Part shown: positions 11,867 through 24,000 of the stretch, in pieces
Layout of the letters: each line of letters opens with the position of its first letter
How positions within the stretch are numbered: position 1 is the first letter of the stretch
Assembly (NCBI GenBank): GCA_030533445.1
Contig: CM060080.1
Location: 23,389,377 to 23,453,376 of the forward strand
Direction of reading: 5' to 3'
DNA from: Cyprinodon diabolis
Lineage: Eukaryota; Chordata; Actinopteri; Cyprinodontiformes; Cyprinodontidae
DNA length: 64,000 bases
Program-made: the position numbers and the translations under genes
The notes under the pieces: generated by a model
Database searches by the model: none
The model's input: the letters and a program-made list of their open reading frames with translations, nothing else
Told to the model about the DNA's origin: nothing

Positions 11867-12084
11867 ATTACTGCATAAATCAAGAACAAGTAAAGTTCTG
11901 TTCAAAATAGGAGCGGTTTAACATCACTAACTGGATCAATGTCTTTGGTTGGGATCATATTCCTAGTTTGCTGGTGAAGATTCTCAGTCATCCAGATCAT
12001 AGTCATTCCAAAAAAGTCAAAAACAATTCACTGCACTTTACAAAGTTTCCAAATTTGAAGACGATCCGCTTCCCACCCAGGAAG

Positions 12085-12211
12085 CTTTTTCAATTCAAAA
12101 TGTCAGAAATAGCGTTGAGTTTGAGGCTTCATAAAGTGGACCAAAATGAAAAAATAAAAAATAGCCCCATTCCAAAGGGGCTATTTTTTACGCTGTTTTG
12201 AATTGAAAAAG
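12085..12211. repeat. Small palindromic MITE
   Basis: Perfect 16-bp outer arms, CTTTTTCAATTCAAAA at 12085-12100 and the complement at 12196-12211, enclose a second hairpin (AAAATAGCCCC and its complement around 12150-12190). The whole can fold as a single long hairpin, typical of a miniature inverted-repeat element. It lies just upstream of a purine-rich tract. Confidence 0.6.
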
Positions 12212-12213
12212 AA

Positions 12214-13435
12214 AGAGAAGAAGCAGGAGGAGAAGATGATGAGAAAGGATCAGATGAAAAGAGAAAAAGATAGTGATGATGATGATGACGATGAAGATGA
12301 AGGAAAGGACAAGAAATTGTCCTACGTTAATTTATCCAGAATTTTTTTTTTAAATGTTATAATTGACAGAGGTACATCAGCCTCTCATTAAACAGCCTGC
12401 AGTTTCCCTGAACTTAGCAGTTAATTCCTGAAGCTTTGTTGGGAACCTACGAGTTCCTAGACACCCTTTCTAAAAAACAAGTCTCATCTTTATTATGGAA
12501 AATATGTTTCTGTAATGTTAAAAGTCCAGACCTTCTCATTTAGCATTCAGCTTTACTACAGTGAAAATAGTTTTTCTACCAAAGCCTGAGATTTTTATCC
12601 AACTTAAAATTGAGCAATTGCTTAACTTATCAAGATTTTAAAATATTTTTGCAATTAAACAAAGATGAAAAACAATGACTCCTTTGAATTTTACTTAATG
12701 ATTAATTCAAATCTCTCTAGTATGTGCTTTTGTTTTTCTTCTACTGATGATATATGTTGGCAAAAGGGGAGATAATGAACATCTTGTGTTTTGGAAACAA
12801 ATATTGTCATTTCAGGAGGTGCGGCTATACTTCAGCTTTATATGCATATTATTAGGTTAATATTCCAGCAACATCCTGGCAAGTTCTCTAAAGTAATCCC
12901 AACTTCTGTGAAAGAACAGGTAGAAACATGTCTTGCAACTGAACACAGTAATCTGAACACTATGAGCATTTTGGGTCTTATGTTTATTGGTCCCCTAAAC
13001 TGAATCAGATATTGGAGAAACGATTGCCAGAAACTCTTTCTATTGATATTGATTCACTGAGCAAATATATAAGCAGTTGACATATATTATGTCTCCAACT
13101 TATGTACACAGTGACAAAAGTTTTTTTTAGCCATGAATGATGAGCAGGAAACTCCTCATTTAGAAAATACAAACAGCAACATTCAATGTAAAACAATCTA
13201 CAACATATATATTTAAAGCAAAATACGGTATTTCAGTTGCATTAGATGATCATTTTCATTCCAGAGACTATTTATTAGGACATGTGTAGAGTTCAGAAAA
13301 ATAGTTACTAATAAATGCTGGTGACTGTTTTGCACCTTAACAATACATTGCAAATGCTTAATATCACCTATCTATCTATCTGTCCATCCGTCCGTCTTAT
13401 TAGACTCAAATAAAACTTTGTTCTCAGACAGATAC
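12214..13435. other. Intergenic sequence, purine-rich tract and microsatellite
   Basis: A lysine/aspartate-coding purine tract (12203-12330) is low-complexity and not a convincing gene. (ATCT)n and (GTCC)n microsatellites lie at about 13366-13396. No other feature was recognised. Confidence 0.4.
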
Positions 13436-13438
13436 TAA

Positions 13439-13905
13439 GGCCCAGTCCCAAACTTGCCACTAAACACTAACCCTAAACACTAATCCTAAGCACTAACCCT
13501 CTGTTTGCGCGTTCTCTGGAGGGTCCGCCATATTAAGGGCCATTCTAAACCATGAAGTTGGTTAGGGCGAATGGATCGTTCAGAGTCCTGCATCAGTGCA
13601 GATTCCCTGAAATTTAGTGGGGCTAATGGCCTACATTCAAATTTTATTTGAATGTAGAAATGTATTTTGAAATGTTTGATGTCATGTCAACCTGCACCAC
13701 AGTACTAAAGCCATGCTCATGGGGCGTCACTGTGTTGTCATAGCAAAGATTGTTTTCCTTTTCAGTGATGGGAAGAGGCTGTCCAATTCTCATTTGTCCC
13801 TCCCTCCCATCTTGAGTCAAGGCGTACTCTACAGTTCTAAGTGTTACTTTATTAGGAGGGACACTCCATTTTTAAGGGGTAGTGTTTAGGGGCCAGGATT
13901 GGGCC
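13439..13905. mobile_element. PIF/Harbinger-like MITE with TAA duplication
   Basis: The terminal inverted repeats begin GGCCCAGTCCCAAACT and GGCCCAATCCTGGCCC; both are followed by CTAAACACTA and CCCT blocks. The flanks are TAA at 13436-13438 and 13906-13908, which fits the 3-bp target of PIF/Harbinger or ISL2EU elements. There is no coding capacity. Confidence 0.7.
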
Positions 13906-14573
13906 TAAAACTAACTAGAACTCCTACACTGTAAGCAAAGGCAGACAATGACATCAGCTTTGCATAAATGGACACTGCAGCTATTCCAGCTGAGATGTGG
14001 CCAGAATACCCGGAGTAAGAATCACATTTGCTTTACCTTTGGACAAGGAGCATGACTCAATGAAGCTTTTAGCTTTAAAATAATTAATGGTAAAATTGGG
14101 ATATATTTCAAATTAAAGTCAGGGGATAACTTATAACTTACTTGCCCCTTTAATGAAGGATTTGCCTGTGTATAGTATAATGTTGATTTATTCTGCACAG
14201 TACTTATATTTGTAAAAATACTGTACAGTATAGTATTGTTTTTATTTAAACTGTCACTTATTCTGTTAATTTTATACACTCATAAGGTCCGTGTGTGACC
14301 ACTTTTGCTGTTATGCTTTTGCTGCTGCAACAGCACAATCTCCCCATTCAGGAGACAATAAAGACATTTTCTATTCAATTCTATGAAATATAAACAGCAA
14401 AGAGAATACAAAATGTAGAGAGAGATTTGTTGCCCCATGTTTGTGACTATGGCATTAGTTATTTTTCGATGTTGTTTGGATGATGTAAGAGTGAGGCTAT
14501 GTTAGAAATACACACAGAAATAGAAATTTCTCAGGAAAAAAACAATTGCACCAGAGAAACGCCTTTGTTTACT

Positions 14574-14588
14574 AAGAAATGAAACCTA
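14574..14588 (+). promoter_or_regulatory. ISRE-like element (split ISG12 gene)
   Basis: AAGAAATGAAACCT contains GAAATGAAAC (14576-14585), two GAAA half-sites in the spacing of an interferon-stimulated response element bound by ISGF3/IRF factors. It lies about 40 bp upstream of the TATA box. The equivalent site in the other gene is GAAACGAAAC at 50691-50700. Confidence 0.75.
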
Positions 14589-14625
14589 AAACTTTTTTTT
14601 TTTTTTTTTCAGGATTCCATCCATC

Positions 14626-14635
14626 CTATATAAAG
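14626..14635 (+). promoter_or_regulatory. TATA box of the split ISG12 gene
   Basis: CTATATAAAG lies 77 bp upstream of the ATG at 14712, and the same word is present at the same place in the promoter of the complete gene. Confidence 0.75.
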
Positions 14636-14711
14636 CCAAGACTTCTTTGGATGCTCATTCATTGTTTCCCAGCCACCAATAAACATCATCTGAAAAGAAG
14701 AATCTGTAGAC

Positions 14712-14721
14712 ATGGGGCTCC
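14712..14721 (+). CDS. isg12: ISG12 first coding exon (MGL..), donor GTAAGT
   Basis: ATGGGGCTCC is followed by the donor GTAAGTATAG. It corresponds base for base in layout to exon 1 of the complete gene (ATGGGACTAC then GTAAGTATAG, 50868-50887). The exon ends in phase 1, as needed to join an ISG12 exon 2. Similarity to the normal first intron stops right after GTAAGTATAG, where a hAT-like end begins. The next ISG12 exon 2 on this strand is at 38694, about 24 kb away, and it has no exon 1 of its own nearby. The two parts are therefore probably one gene with a greatly expanded first intron, or one gene broken by insertion or rearrangement. Confidence 0.7.
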
Positions 14722-14732
14722 GTAAGTATAGG

Positions 14733-16930
14733 CCAGACATGTTCACAAGTCATTTTTTGCAAGTCCAAGTCAAGTCTCAAGTGTTGAGAGCTCAAGTCCA
14801 AGTCAAGTCTCAAGTCTTGAGAAGGCCTGTCGCAATAATCAATTAATCGCACAAAAAATTCTAATCACTTGATTAATTAAAAAAAGTGCAATAATTTTCG
14901 TGCTTGCTTGTTTCTCCTTGTGTTTTCATCTCCGTCACTGAGACGGTATAGCTTAAAGGTTGCTATTATATCTATGGAATTATCATTATCTTGAACTGCT
15001 AAATGAAAAATACAATTAAAAAAAGCACACACGCAAAGATTTTTTCCAGATAAATTTTGCATTTTTAGTTTTTTTTCTTTAAAAAAAAAACTATTTTCTT
15101 ACAGTATTTACCTGACATTTGTGGTTACAACTTTTTCTAGTTTTAGCAGTAAATGTCTGCTCTTTTATTTTTAAGTAAAAATGAGGACTGTGGAAAAAAA
15201 GACAATCACAATCCTGCCTTTTATTAATACATATGAGGTTAGCAACTACAAGAGATAAAGAAAAACCCTAAACAAATAGCAGGACAATAACAATACTTTT
15301 ATAAAAGAAAGATTGTGGCAATAACTTTTTGTAACTTAATGACTTGGCGGGCAGTATTTTCAATTCAATTCAGTTTATTTATTTAGCGCCAATTTACAAC
15401 ATTATTCACAACATATTTCTCCTCTACCACTGCCTTGAAGCTTTTAAAGCTGGGCTTGTCGATCAAAGACAAGGGGAGGTTGCATGAAATAATAAGGTCC
15501 TGAATTATTGCCTTATGTCTGTGATGTCCCTGGCTGTACACCTGCACTGCACTGTGGCTGATAAAATTAGATGTGGTGGACCAAGCATTGTGTATTTTTT
15601 TCTAAAGAAGCTGCAGTTTGCTGCTCTTTTATTCCCGCCTTATGTAAAGTTTTTGTAGCCAAAGGTTATTATGAACGGTGGCACCAAAACAGGGGGGGTA
15701 ATCATCGCTTCCATATCTGTATGGGTTGCATGCATGCATGCGCACGGGCATATATGTCACGTACTGTTGCGTCAGTGACGTCAGTGTGTTGCACAGGGAA
15801 AAATATGATTTATGGTTTTCTTTCATTTAAATGTTAGTTTTATGCTTTGCATGTTTGGAGAGGAAGATATGATTTCTTTTTCTTTGTATTTTCTTCTTGA
15901 GCTTTGCATGTTTTGATGTTTCTTTTTTATATGATTGTTTTCCTTTATTTTAGACTTTTGAATTTTTCCTGCATGTTGGGTTGTTTTGGTTTGTTTTTCC
16001 CTTGTGACAATCCATGCGCACTGAACTGAAGTAGTTGTCTGAGGAGGCGGAGTGCATTAATTGCACTGCGTAATTGCTGCGCTCAGGTGTGAGCAAGGGC
16101 TGATTAATGCCGACATAAAAGGAGTCTGAAGGAAAGGAGAAGGAGAACGGAATCTGCAGCTAACGGAGACGGACGAGCTGCCGGGGGAGAGGCAGGCGGG
16201 ATCCGTGCGCCAGGAGGGTGCACAGATGGCCCAGTAAGGAGTATTAGGGCAGAGGAGGAACCTCGCCTGTAAGTAGCGCTCCCCTTCGCTTAAAGCATAA
16301 ACCGGAATATATCTTCCAATGGGGTTTTGGCGCGTGGATGCTGGCGTTCTCCTTGCTTCTCTTTTTAGCTGGATCGGTCTGGAAAGGGGCGTTGCACGCC
16401 AGGGAGTGGAACAGTGCCGGAGCGCCGCAGAGTCAGCTGTGGATCAGCCAGTGGGTGCTGCAGGCCGATCACTCGCACCAGAAGCAGCATAACAAGCGGA
16501 GCCCAACTTCCAGCCTCTGATTTTTAAGGAAAACTCTTGAATTTTAGGTTTTATCAGGAGAAGAAAAGGACTGTTTTCTTATGCCACTTTTGCTGTGGCT
16601 TTTTATATAAATAAAACACTTGAACTTGAGTGCTTCACGGTTTGGGTCTTTGAGTTGTTTGCTCCCCCTTGTGTCAACGACTGAGTGTGGGGCCATACTA
16701 ACCACAAGTGCTACTTCTTTTTTTTTTTTTACCTCTTCTGTGTGCGGGTAAGGCGAGCGGCGATCAGTCAAGTTAGTAAAACAAAAAACAGTTGAATAAG
16801 TGTTTTTACACTGGAATAAAATATTGTTCACAAGTCGGAAATCACGAGTCTCAGTCGAGTCTGAAGTCATTAAATATGCGACTTAAGTGCGACTCGAGTA
16901 CGAGTCACAAACTCGAGTCCCCATCTCTGG
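14733..16930. mobile_element. hAT-like element starting just inside ISG12 intron 1
   Basis: The left end starts CCAGACATG followed by AAGTC-rich direct repeats (14755-14820). The right end is a block of GACTCGAG-type repeats ending in the complement of CCAGAGATGGGG. Such AAGTC-rich ends are typical of a fish hAT family. The flanks share only GTAT, so the two ends may belong to different copies. An internal piece starting GGCCTGTCGCAATAATC (14824) resembles the end of yet another hAT family, and 15357-15420 matches a common fish repeat (CAATTCAATTCAGTTTATTT). The internal structure is therefore composite. Confidence 0.5.
15830..16690 (+). repeat. Possible solo LTR with TATA box and poly(A) signal
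   Basis: Within the composite element, a TATA-like ACATAAAAGG at about 16114-16123 is followed by a GC-rich transcribed-looking leader, and AATAAAACAC lies at about 16610. This spacing resembles U3-R-U5 of a gypsy LTR. A 60-codon frame at 16338-16520 begins with a hydrophobic signal-like segment (MLAFSLLLFLAGSVW). Exact ends and target duplication could not be fixed, so it could instead be a captured promoter and 5' exon. Confidence 0.35.
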
Positions 16931-19333
16931 TATCAAGTACTACTATTGAGTACTTCGTCCACCACAGTGGAGATTATTTTACTCCAAAAATCTGAATGGT
17001 TGTGTACATGGATGCAAATCAGAATGGAGATCAGAAAAAAGCAGCTTTGGATTGAAATTTCTTTCCAAATTCAGATTCAGATTTATTGCACAATATTTCA
17101 AACTATGGTAGAAAACCTTAGAAAGCGGCCAGTGAGCTTTAGAACTCGCTCCTTTGCCTCATTAAATGCAAACTTTGACTGAACTCACCTTTGGGTGAGG
17201 ATAAAAATACATTACTGCAGAAAAACGTGCTTTGTTTGATGCTAATTAGCTGGTGCAGTTAGCAAGCTTTTCTAATTGATCTCACGCACGCGTGCGTGCG
17301 CACGCTCACCCGCTGCCATGGAAACGGAGCACCAGCCATCTTTAACCCATTTCTAACCTGAACCTTGGAGATTGAAGTTGCTGCTTTCTGTGTTTTGCTA
17401 ACCTGCTAAAGATTGGCTTCGCACCGCTGGACAACTGGTTCCTGGATCATCTAGAAGGTATATGTCACTCTTTTATTATGTTAATTAAAAACAAAAATGT
17501 TATGTGAAAAATTATTAGTTTTAAGTTTTTTCATGGAAGTTGTGACAGCTAGCTTAGCAACTAGCATCTTTGAGATCTCAGAGATTAAAAGTGTTTTGTG
17601 TTTTTGTCAGGAATATTAACAGTGATTTAGTGATTTAAAAAAATATATTTGTGTTTAAGAAAAACACCTTTGTTGAATTTGAGGTGAAGTGTTTGTAAAC
17701 TAGATGTGCTAGGTCTATGATTTTTAAAAAATGCCCTGAAAATAAGTTTGCTCTATATGAAAATGTTGGCGAAATTACATTAAATAAATATAAAAAGACC
17801 CTTGAAGGACATTTAGCATAATATATTATCAAGCTAAACTGTTTATTCTTTTGTATTTGATAAAAATATATATCATTTTGAGTGTTTTGGAAGTTGACTG
17901 AATTTCTCCCGATAAACAACTGGGAAATAAAAGATAAAGATTCTCATGTTGTTTAGTTTAGTTCATGTGTTTAGGAAATGTTTTTTATTTATTTATTTTT
18001 TTTTTTATTGATTTTTATTGGTTGGAAATGGGAGGAATGATAACAGAGATGTAATCATGTAAAACAAAAACACCCCCTTTGGTTTGTGAGAATAATCTTT
18101 GATGAATTTATTGTGGAAATGGTTGAAAAAAATACAAAACAGTTTTAGAATAAAACGTTTTTTTTAAATATATTTGAACTTGCAAAGGAAGTTCTTTTTT
18201 AAAACATGCAGTGGTAAACATATTGGTCTCCATGGATACCTTAGTAGAATGCATTAAACGGGCTTTTAAGGTGGCATATACTTTTGACTTTAATGGAAGG
18301 TCAAAGGTGTTAAAAATTTGTGATTTTAAAAGTTTCTAGATTCAGAGGATCGTTTTTGGTGAGTTTTGTATCAAATTCTTGCAAAACAAGTTGGCGTCTG
18401 GCCCCTTCCGTCAGAGAAGGACTCGAAAAACAAGTATGGTCTCTTTAATACAACAATAAACAACTTTAGCTTTTAAAATTATTTTGAAAGGCAACGTATT
18501 TCTTGTAATATTAATAAAACCCTAAATATTATATGATTTTTTTGTTGTTGTTTTGTTTCCTAAAACACTTTAATGTTTGCATTTGACTAAAAATCAGATC
18601 CTTTACATTTTTGGGCAGTAAAATGTTTAGAACTTGGCTGAGTTTATTATAAGTGCTGTCATTGTTAGGAAAGTGTAAAGAATAAATGTTTGATTCAATA
18701 TATTATTTAAACGTGTTTCTGCAGCCCTTGTTTTGATCTTCAGGTGAATGTAAATAATTGAATCTTATCTGTCACCAGAAATAATACAGGTTGTTTACAG
18801 ATGACTTCATCATTTTCTAGATCTTCAAAACATTTAACGCTGGATGGTTTCTTCTAAACAATTAAAGTTCTGTATAGGATCCCCTTTCTTAGATTTGTAG
18901 AAAAAAATTGAATCTGAATAGTTTGGCATAAAGTTTGCTAATGTCCATTTCTGCTCTGGGCTTCCTATGTGTGTTAATTAAGGGCTTTATTTCTACTCTA
19001 GGATGCACTGAGGAAGGGGTCTGATAAGCTGAGGTTCTGATTCTGATCATTTTACATCTGAAATTTAAAGCCTGAAGTTTTTAAACCTTTATTTCTTTTA
19101 ATTAGGATAATTTTCTACTTATAGTAAATAAACTTCAAAGATGTATGATTATATTACTAAGTCACCCAATTAAGCTTTTTTTCTGATAAAGAAATATATT
19201 TAATGGATCAAAACAATTTGGTAGTATGAGTTTAATGCAAAAAATGTTTACTGACAGCTAAAAGTGTCCTTCAATCTGAACTAATCTAGATGCATAGTCT
19301 AGGTCAGTAGTTACCGAAGGGGGGTGGGTGCCT
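16931..19333 (+). other. Unassigned region with a CpG-rich candidate 5' exon of the acidic gene
   Basis: Around 17281-17457 a GC-rich stretch (alternating CACGCACGCGTGCGTGCGC) precedes a strong Kozak ATG (GCCATGG, 17318) that opens only 12 codons. A clean donor (GAAG then GTATAT) lies at 17457/17458. The frame ending at that donor reads PLDNWFLDHLE and joins in phase to the acceptor at 20936. No start codon was seen for it in this exon because a stop precedes. The rest (17.5-19.3 kb) is AT-rich intron-like sequence with no recognised feature. Confidence 0.35.
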
Positions 19334-19341
19334 CCTAGGGG

Positions 19342-20413
19342 TAGGGCTGGGTACCGAACTTCGGTTCTTTTATGGTTTCGGTTATTGGCTGTAACACTTA
19401 ACGTGATTGCGTCATCCAGGAAAAATACATAGATGGTCACGCCTACAGCCAGGGTTCATGTGTATCTGTTGTGAACTGGTTGCGAGCGTCGTGGAACCCC
19501 TTTAAAATGCCCCCCAGGTCAAGAGTGTGGCTTCACTTTATTAAGACTGATGCCAATAGTGCGCAATGCAATACATCGTGCATGGAAACAATTAAAGAGC
19601 AGAAAGTTGCGCAGTGTTTGACTGCAAGAAGAGCGGACCACAGCCGGCGCAACCATCCTCCTCTCAGCAGCCCGTGGGCAGAGCAAAGCCAGAACGGAGT
19701 GAATCATGCTGCTTTCACACCGGACGCAAAAAGAGCAGCAAAATCGCGTCTGCTGCTTCCTTTTTTGCTGCTTGTTCCAGCTTCTGACGCGTGGCTGAAG
19801 CAGCTTTGCTGCTCTGGCTGCGCGGTTGAAAAGTGGCTCTGACGCGCGTTGGGCGGAGCTACTCTATCCTTTATTTGCCTTGCAGCTATATTTGCTGTGA
19901 TCAGTGCGAATAAAGTAGTTTTATTATGTTTTTAAATGGGAAAATCCACCTGAAAACTTAATCAGTGCAGTCAGTCCATCCAGATTACCATCCTGCCTTC
20001 CAATATTATTTCTGTCAGAGCCGCTCAGACCCCCACATACCAGCAGTGCGCTGCCAGTAGGATCCCATTCAACGGGCTTGTTTGTCTCCTGAGAAAGCAG
20101 ACATGTTAATTTTTCTAAAGAAAAACTGCTAAGTAAAAAGGTCCTCACAATGTAACAGTGAATATTAGATACTGACTTGTGCGAACTGTTCTTCTTCACT
20201 GAAAAAAAATTATGTAAGAGGAAAAATGTAAATGAAAAATCAGAGCTTAAAATAAAACTCAAGATTTGTACTTTATTATGTTGTGTAATTTTCTTTTTCT
20301 TTAAATTGATATAAAACTGGTATCGAAAAAAGTATCATTCAGGAACCGGTATCGAAGTGAAGGTATCAGTATTGGTACCGGCACCGAAGATTTTTGAACA
20401 ATACCCAGCCCTA
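19342..20413 (+). mobile_element. Non-autonomous hAT with BED-finger remnant
   Basis: Terminal repeats TAGGGCTGGGTA and complement are flanked by a perfect 8-bp duplication CCTAGGGG at 19334-19341 and 20414-20421. A + strand piece at about 19507-19570 reads MPPRSRVWLHFIKTDANSAQCN, the first half of a ZBED/hAT BED zinc finger; the rest of the transposase is lost. It lies in the presumed intron upstream of the acidic gene. Confidence 0.93.
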
Positions 20414-20935
20414 CCTAGGGGGAGCTCAGTCTCATTGCAGGAAGCGTGGTAGAAATAAACTAAATAAATGGACCATTCATTAATTGATAATATTCTGAAA
20501 ATAAATTCTAAACTCTACTAAACAGTAAAATAAACATTTACATTTAAAAAATAAAATAAAATTTAATGTCAGTCTTGTGATTTAAAAGATATCCTCAATG
20601 TGATAGTTAAATAATTAAAATCCTCCTCAGGCTGATAATCATATACGCACATATATACATATTTTTAAATATTTCTGTGTGTATTAATTTTTGTATTATT
20701 GTGTCTTTTACAACAATGTCCATTTTTATTTTAAAACTAACCAAACCACTAACATTCTTAATATGTTTTTTATTGGGTTATTTTAGCTCACAGATCGATG
20801 TTCTTATTGATTGAATCTAACCTGACAAACTCACACAGGCACATCCATGAACCTAAAATAAAGCATTTAATTTTTTATTTAATGTTCCTTTATCAACGTT
20901 CCTGGTCTAATGACTTCTTTCCCTCACTGTTCCAG

Positions 20936-21012
20936 TCGCCGCCCTTCCTGACCCGGAGCTCCCGTTCTGGATTCAGGAACTGGGTAATTTTAATTTCAAT
21001 ATTAATAACCTC
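20936..21012 (+). other. In-frame 5' extension of the acidic gene (candidate coding exon start)
   Basis: A good acceptor (TTTCCCTCACTGTTCCAG) ends at 20935. The frame of the acidic protein is open upstream of its first ATG back to 20914 and reads ALPDPELPFWIQELG and then FNFNINNL before the methionine at 21013. The tryptophan- and proline-containing sequence looks like ordinary protein, unlike the repeats. Coding probably starts in an upstream exon, with 21013 as the fallback start. A weak donor at about 20983 is an alternative reading. Confidence 0.5.
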
Positions 21013-24000
21013 ATGGGAGGACTGAGGAGAAGGATGAGGAGGTTGAAAGAACAGTTACATGTTGAGGAGGTGGAGGAAGCTTCTTCTGATGATGAGGAGG
21101 AGGAGGTAGAGGCTGAAGCAGTAGTGGTGGAGGAGAATGAGGAGGTGGAGATACAGGAATTTGTGGAGGTTGAGGATGAGAAGGAGGCTGAGGACAAGGC
21201 TGAGGATGAGGCTGAGGAAGAGGTTGAGGATGGGGATGAGGAGGAGGATGAGGAGGAGGCTGAGGAAGAGGTTGAGGAGGAGGCTGAGGAAAAGGTTGAG
21301 GATGAGGCTGAGGACGAGGTTGAGGAGGAGGCTGAGGAAGAGGATGAGGAAGAGGATGAGGTTGAGGAAGAGGTTGAGGATGAGGAAGAGGATGAGGCTG
21401 AGGATGATAGGTCTTTTTCTAGTGAGTCTCTTGATGAGGCTGAGGATGAGGAGGAGGCTGAGGAAGAGGATGAGGACGAGGCTGAGGATGATAGGTATTT
21501 TTCTAGTGAGTCTCTTGATGAGGCTGAGAACGAGGTTGAGGATGAGGAGGAGGCTGAGGAAGAGGTTGAGGATGACGACGAGGATGAGACTGAGGATGAT
21601 AGGTCTTTTTCTAGTGAGTCTCTTGATGAGGATGAGGCTGAGGAAGAGGTTGAGGATGAGGACGAGGATGAGGCTGAGGATGATAGGTCTTTTTCTAGTG
21701 AGTCTCTTGATGAGGCTGAGGACGAGGTTGAAGATGAGGAGGAGGCTGAGGAAGAGGTTGAGGAGGAGGCTGAGGATGAAGGGTATTTTTCTAGTGAGTC
21801 TCTTGATGAAGCTGAGGATGAGGAGGAGGCTGAGGAAGAGGTTGAGGATGACGACGAGGATGAGGCTGAGGATGATAGGTCTTTTTCTAGTGAGTCTCTT
21901 GTTGAGGATGAGGAGGAGGCTGAGGAAGAGGTTGAGGATGAGGACGAGGATGAGGCTGAGGATGATAGGTCTTTTTCTAGTGAGTCTCTTGATGAGGCTG
22001 AGGACGAGGTTGAGGATGAGGAAGAGGTTGAGGATGAGGACGAGGATGAGGATGATAGGTCTTTTTCTAGTGAGTCTCTTGATGAGGCTGAGGACAAGGA
22101 TGAGGCTGAGGATGATAGGTCTTTTTCTAGTGAGTCTCTTGATGAGGCTGAGGACGAGGCTGAGGATGACGAGGAGGCTGAGGATGACGAGGAGGCTGAG
22201 GATGAGGAGGAGGTTGAGGATGAGGAGGAGGCTGAGGAGAAGGAAGAGGATGAGGAAGAGGTTGAGGATGAGGCTGAGGACGAGGTTGAGGATGAGGAAG
22301 AGGTTGAGGATGAGGCTGAGGATGATAGGTCTTTTTCTAGTGAGTCTCTTGATGAGGATGAGGAGGAGGCTGAGGAAGAGGTTGAGGAAGAGGTTGAGGA
22401 TGAGGACGAGGATGAGGCTGAGGATGATAGGTATTTTTCTAGTGAGTCTCTTCATGAGGAGGAGGCTGAGGAAGAGGTTGAGGATGAGGAGGAGGCTGAG
22501 GATGAGGAAGAGGATGAGGCTGAGGATGATAGGTCCTTTTCTAGTGAGTCTCTTGATGAGGCTGAGGACGAGGTTGAGGATGAGGAAGAGGTTGAGGATG
22601 AGGATGATAGGTCTTTTTCTAGTGAGTCTCTTGATGAGGCTGAGGACGAGGATGAGGCTGAGGATGATAGGTCTTTTTCTAGTGAGTCTCTTGATGAGGC
22701 TGAGGACGAGGCTGAGGATGACGAGGAGGCTGAGGATGAGGCTGAGGACGAGCATGAGGCTGAGGATGATAGGTCTTTTTCTAGTGAGTCTCTTGATGAG
22801 GCTGAGGACGAGGCTGAGGATGACGAGGAGGCTGAGGATGACGAGGAGGCTGAGGACGAGGAGGAGGCTGAGGAGAAGGAAGAGGATGAGGAAGAGGATG
22901 AGGCTGAGGACGAGGTTGAGGATGAGGAAGAGGTTGAGGATGAGGCTGAGGATGATAGGTCTTTTTCTAGTGAGTCTCTTGATGAGGATGAGGAGGAGGC
23001 TGAGGTTGAGGATGAGGAAGAGGTTGAGGATGAGGACGAGGATGAGGCTGAGGATGATAGGTATTTTTCTAGTGAGTCTCTTCATGAGGTTGAGGAGGAG
23101 GCTGAGGAAGAGGTTGAGGATGAGGAGGAGGCTGAGGAAGAGGATGAGGAAGAGGTTGAGGATGAGGCTGAGGATGATAGGTCCTTTTCTAGTGAGTCTC
23201 TTGATGAGGCTGAGGACGAGGTTGAGGATGAGGAAGAGGTTGAGGATGAGGATGATAGGTCTTTTTCTAGTGAGTCTGTTGATGAGGCTGAGGACGAAGA
23301 TGAGGCTGAGGATGATAGGTCTTTTTCTAGTGAGTCTCTTGATGAGGCTGAGGACGAGGCTGAGGATGACGAGGAGGATGAGGCTGAGGACGAGGATGAG
23401 GCTGAGGATGAAGGGTATTTTTCTAATGAGTCTCTTGATGAGGATGAGGAGGAGGCTGAGGAAGAGGTTGAGGATGAGGACGAGGATGAGGCTGAGGATG
23501 ATAGGTCCTTTTCTAGTGAGTCTCTTGATGAGGCTGAGGACGAGGTTGAGGAAGAGGTTGAAGATGAGGACGAGGATGATAGGTCTTTTTCTAGTGAGTC
23601 TCTTGATGAGGCTGAGGACCAGGATGAGGCTGAGGATGATAGGTCTTTTTCTAGTGAGTCTCTTGAGGAGGCTGAGGACGAGGCTGAGGATGACGAGGAG
23701 GCTGAGGACGAGGATGAGACTGAGGATGAGTATGATAGGTCTTTTTCTAGTGAGTCTCTTGATGAGGCTGAGGACGAGGTTGAGGAAGAGGATGAGGATG
23801 ATAGGTCTTTTTCTAGTGAGTCTCTTGATGAGGCTGAGGACGAGGCTGAGGATGACGAGGAGGCTGAGGATGAGGCTGAGGACGAGGATGAGACTGAGGA
23901 TGAGTATGATAGGTCTTTTTCTAGTGAGTCTCTTGATGAGGCTGAGGACGAGGCTGAGGATGAGGATGAGGCTGAGGATGAGGCTGAGGACAAGGATGAG

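Larger units (their letters stand above)
13985..14640 (+). promoter_or_regulatory. Shared 5' flank of the split ISG12 gene
   Basis: This stretch is similar along its length to 50105-50820 upstream of the complete ISG12 gene, starting at a GTGGCCAGAATA-type block and ending at the TATA box. The two flanks were therefore copied together with the genes. The principal difference is between ISRE and TATA: here a poly-T run (about 14592-14610) replaces the roughly 90 bp seen at 50.70-50.80 kb, so the ISRE lies much closer to the TATA box. Confidence 0.75.

Noticed and set aside
12150..12190. Hairpin plus T-run resembling a bacterial terminator
   Set aside because: Part of a palindromic MITE in a vertebrate genome.
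12203..12391. Lys/Asp-rich frame as a coding exon
   Set aside because: Low-complexity purine tract without splice signals or homology.
16931..16955. End of the element at 16930 taken as the resumption of ISG12 intron 1
   Set aside because: TATCAAGTAC resembles TATCAAATAC at 38580, but no further intron sequence follows, so chance is likely.
20973..22097. Antisense Ser-rich frame of 374 codons, and a similar one at 23082-24296
   Set aside because: Mirror of GAG/GAT codons of the acidic gene; no independent start, family or non-repeat part.
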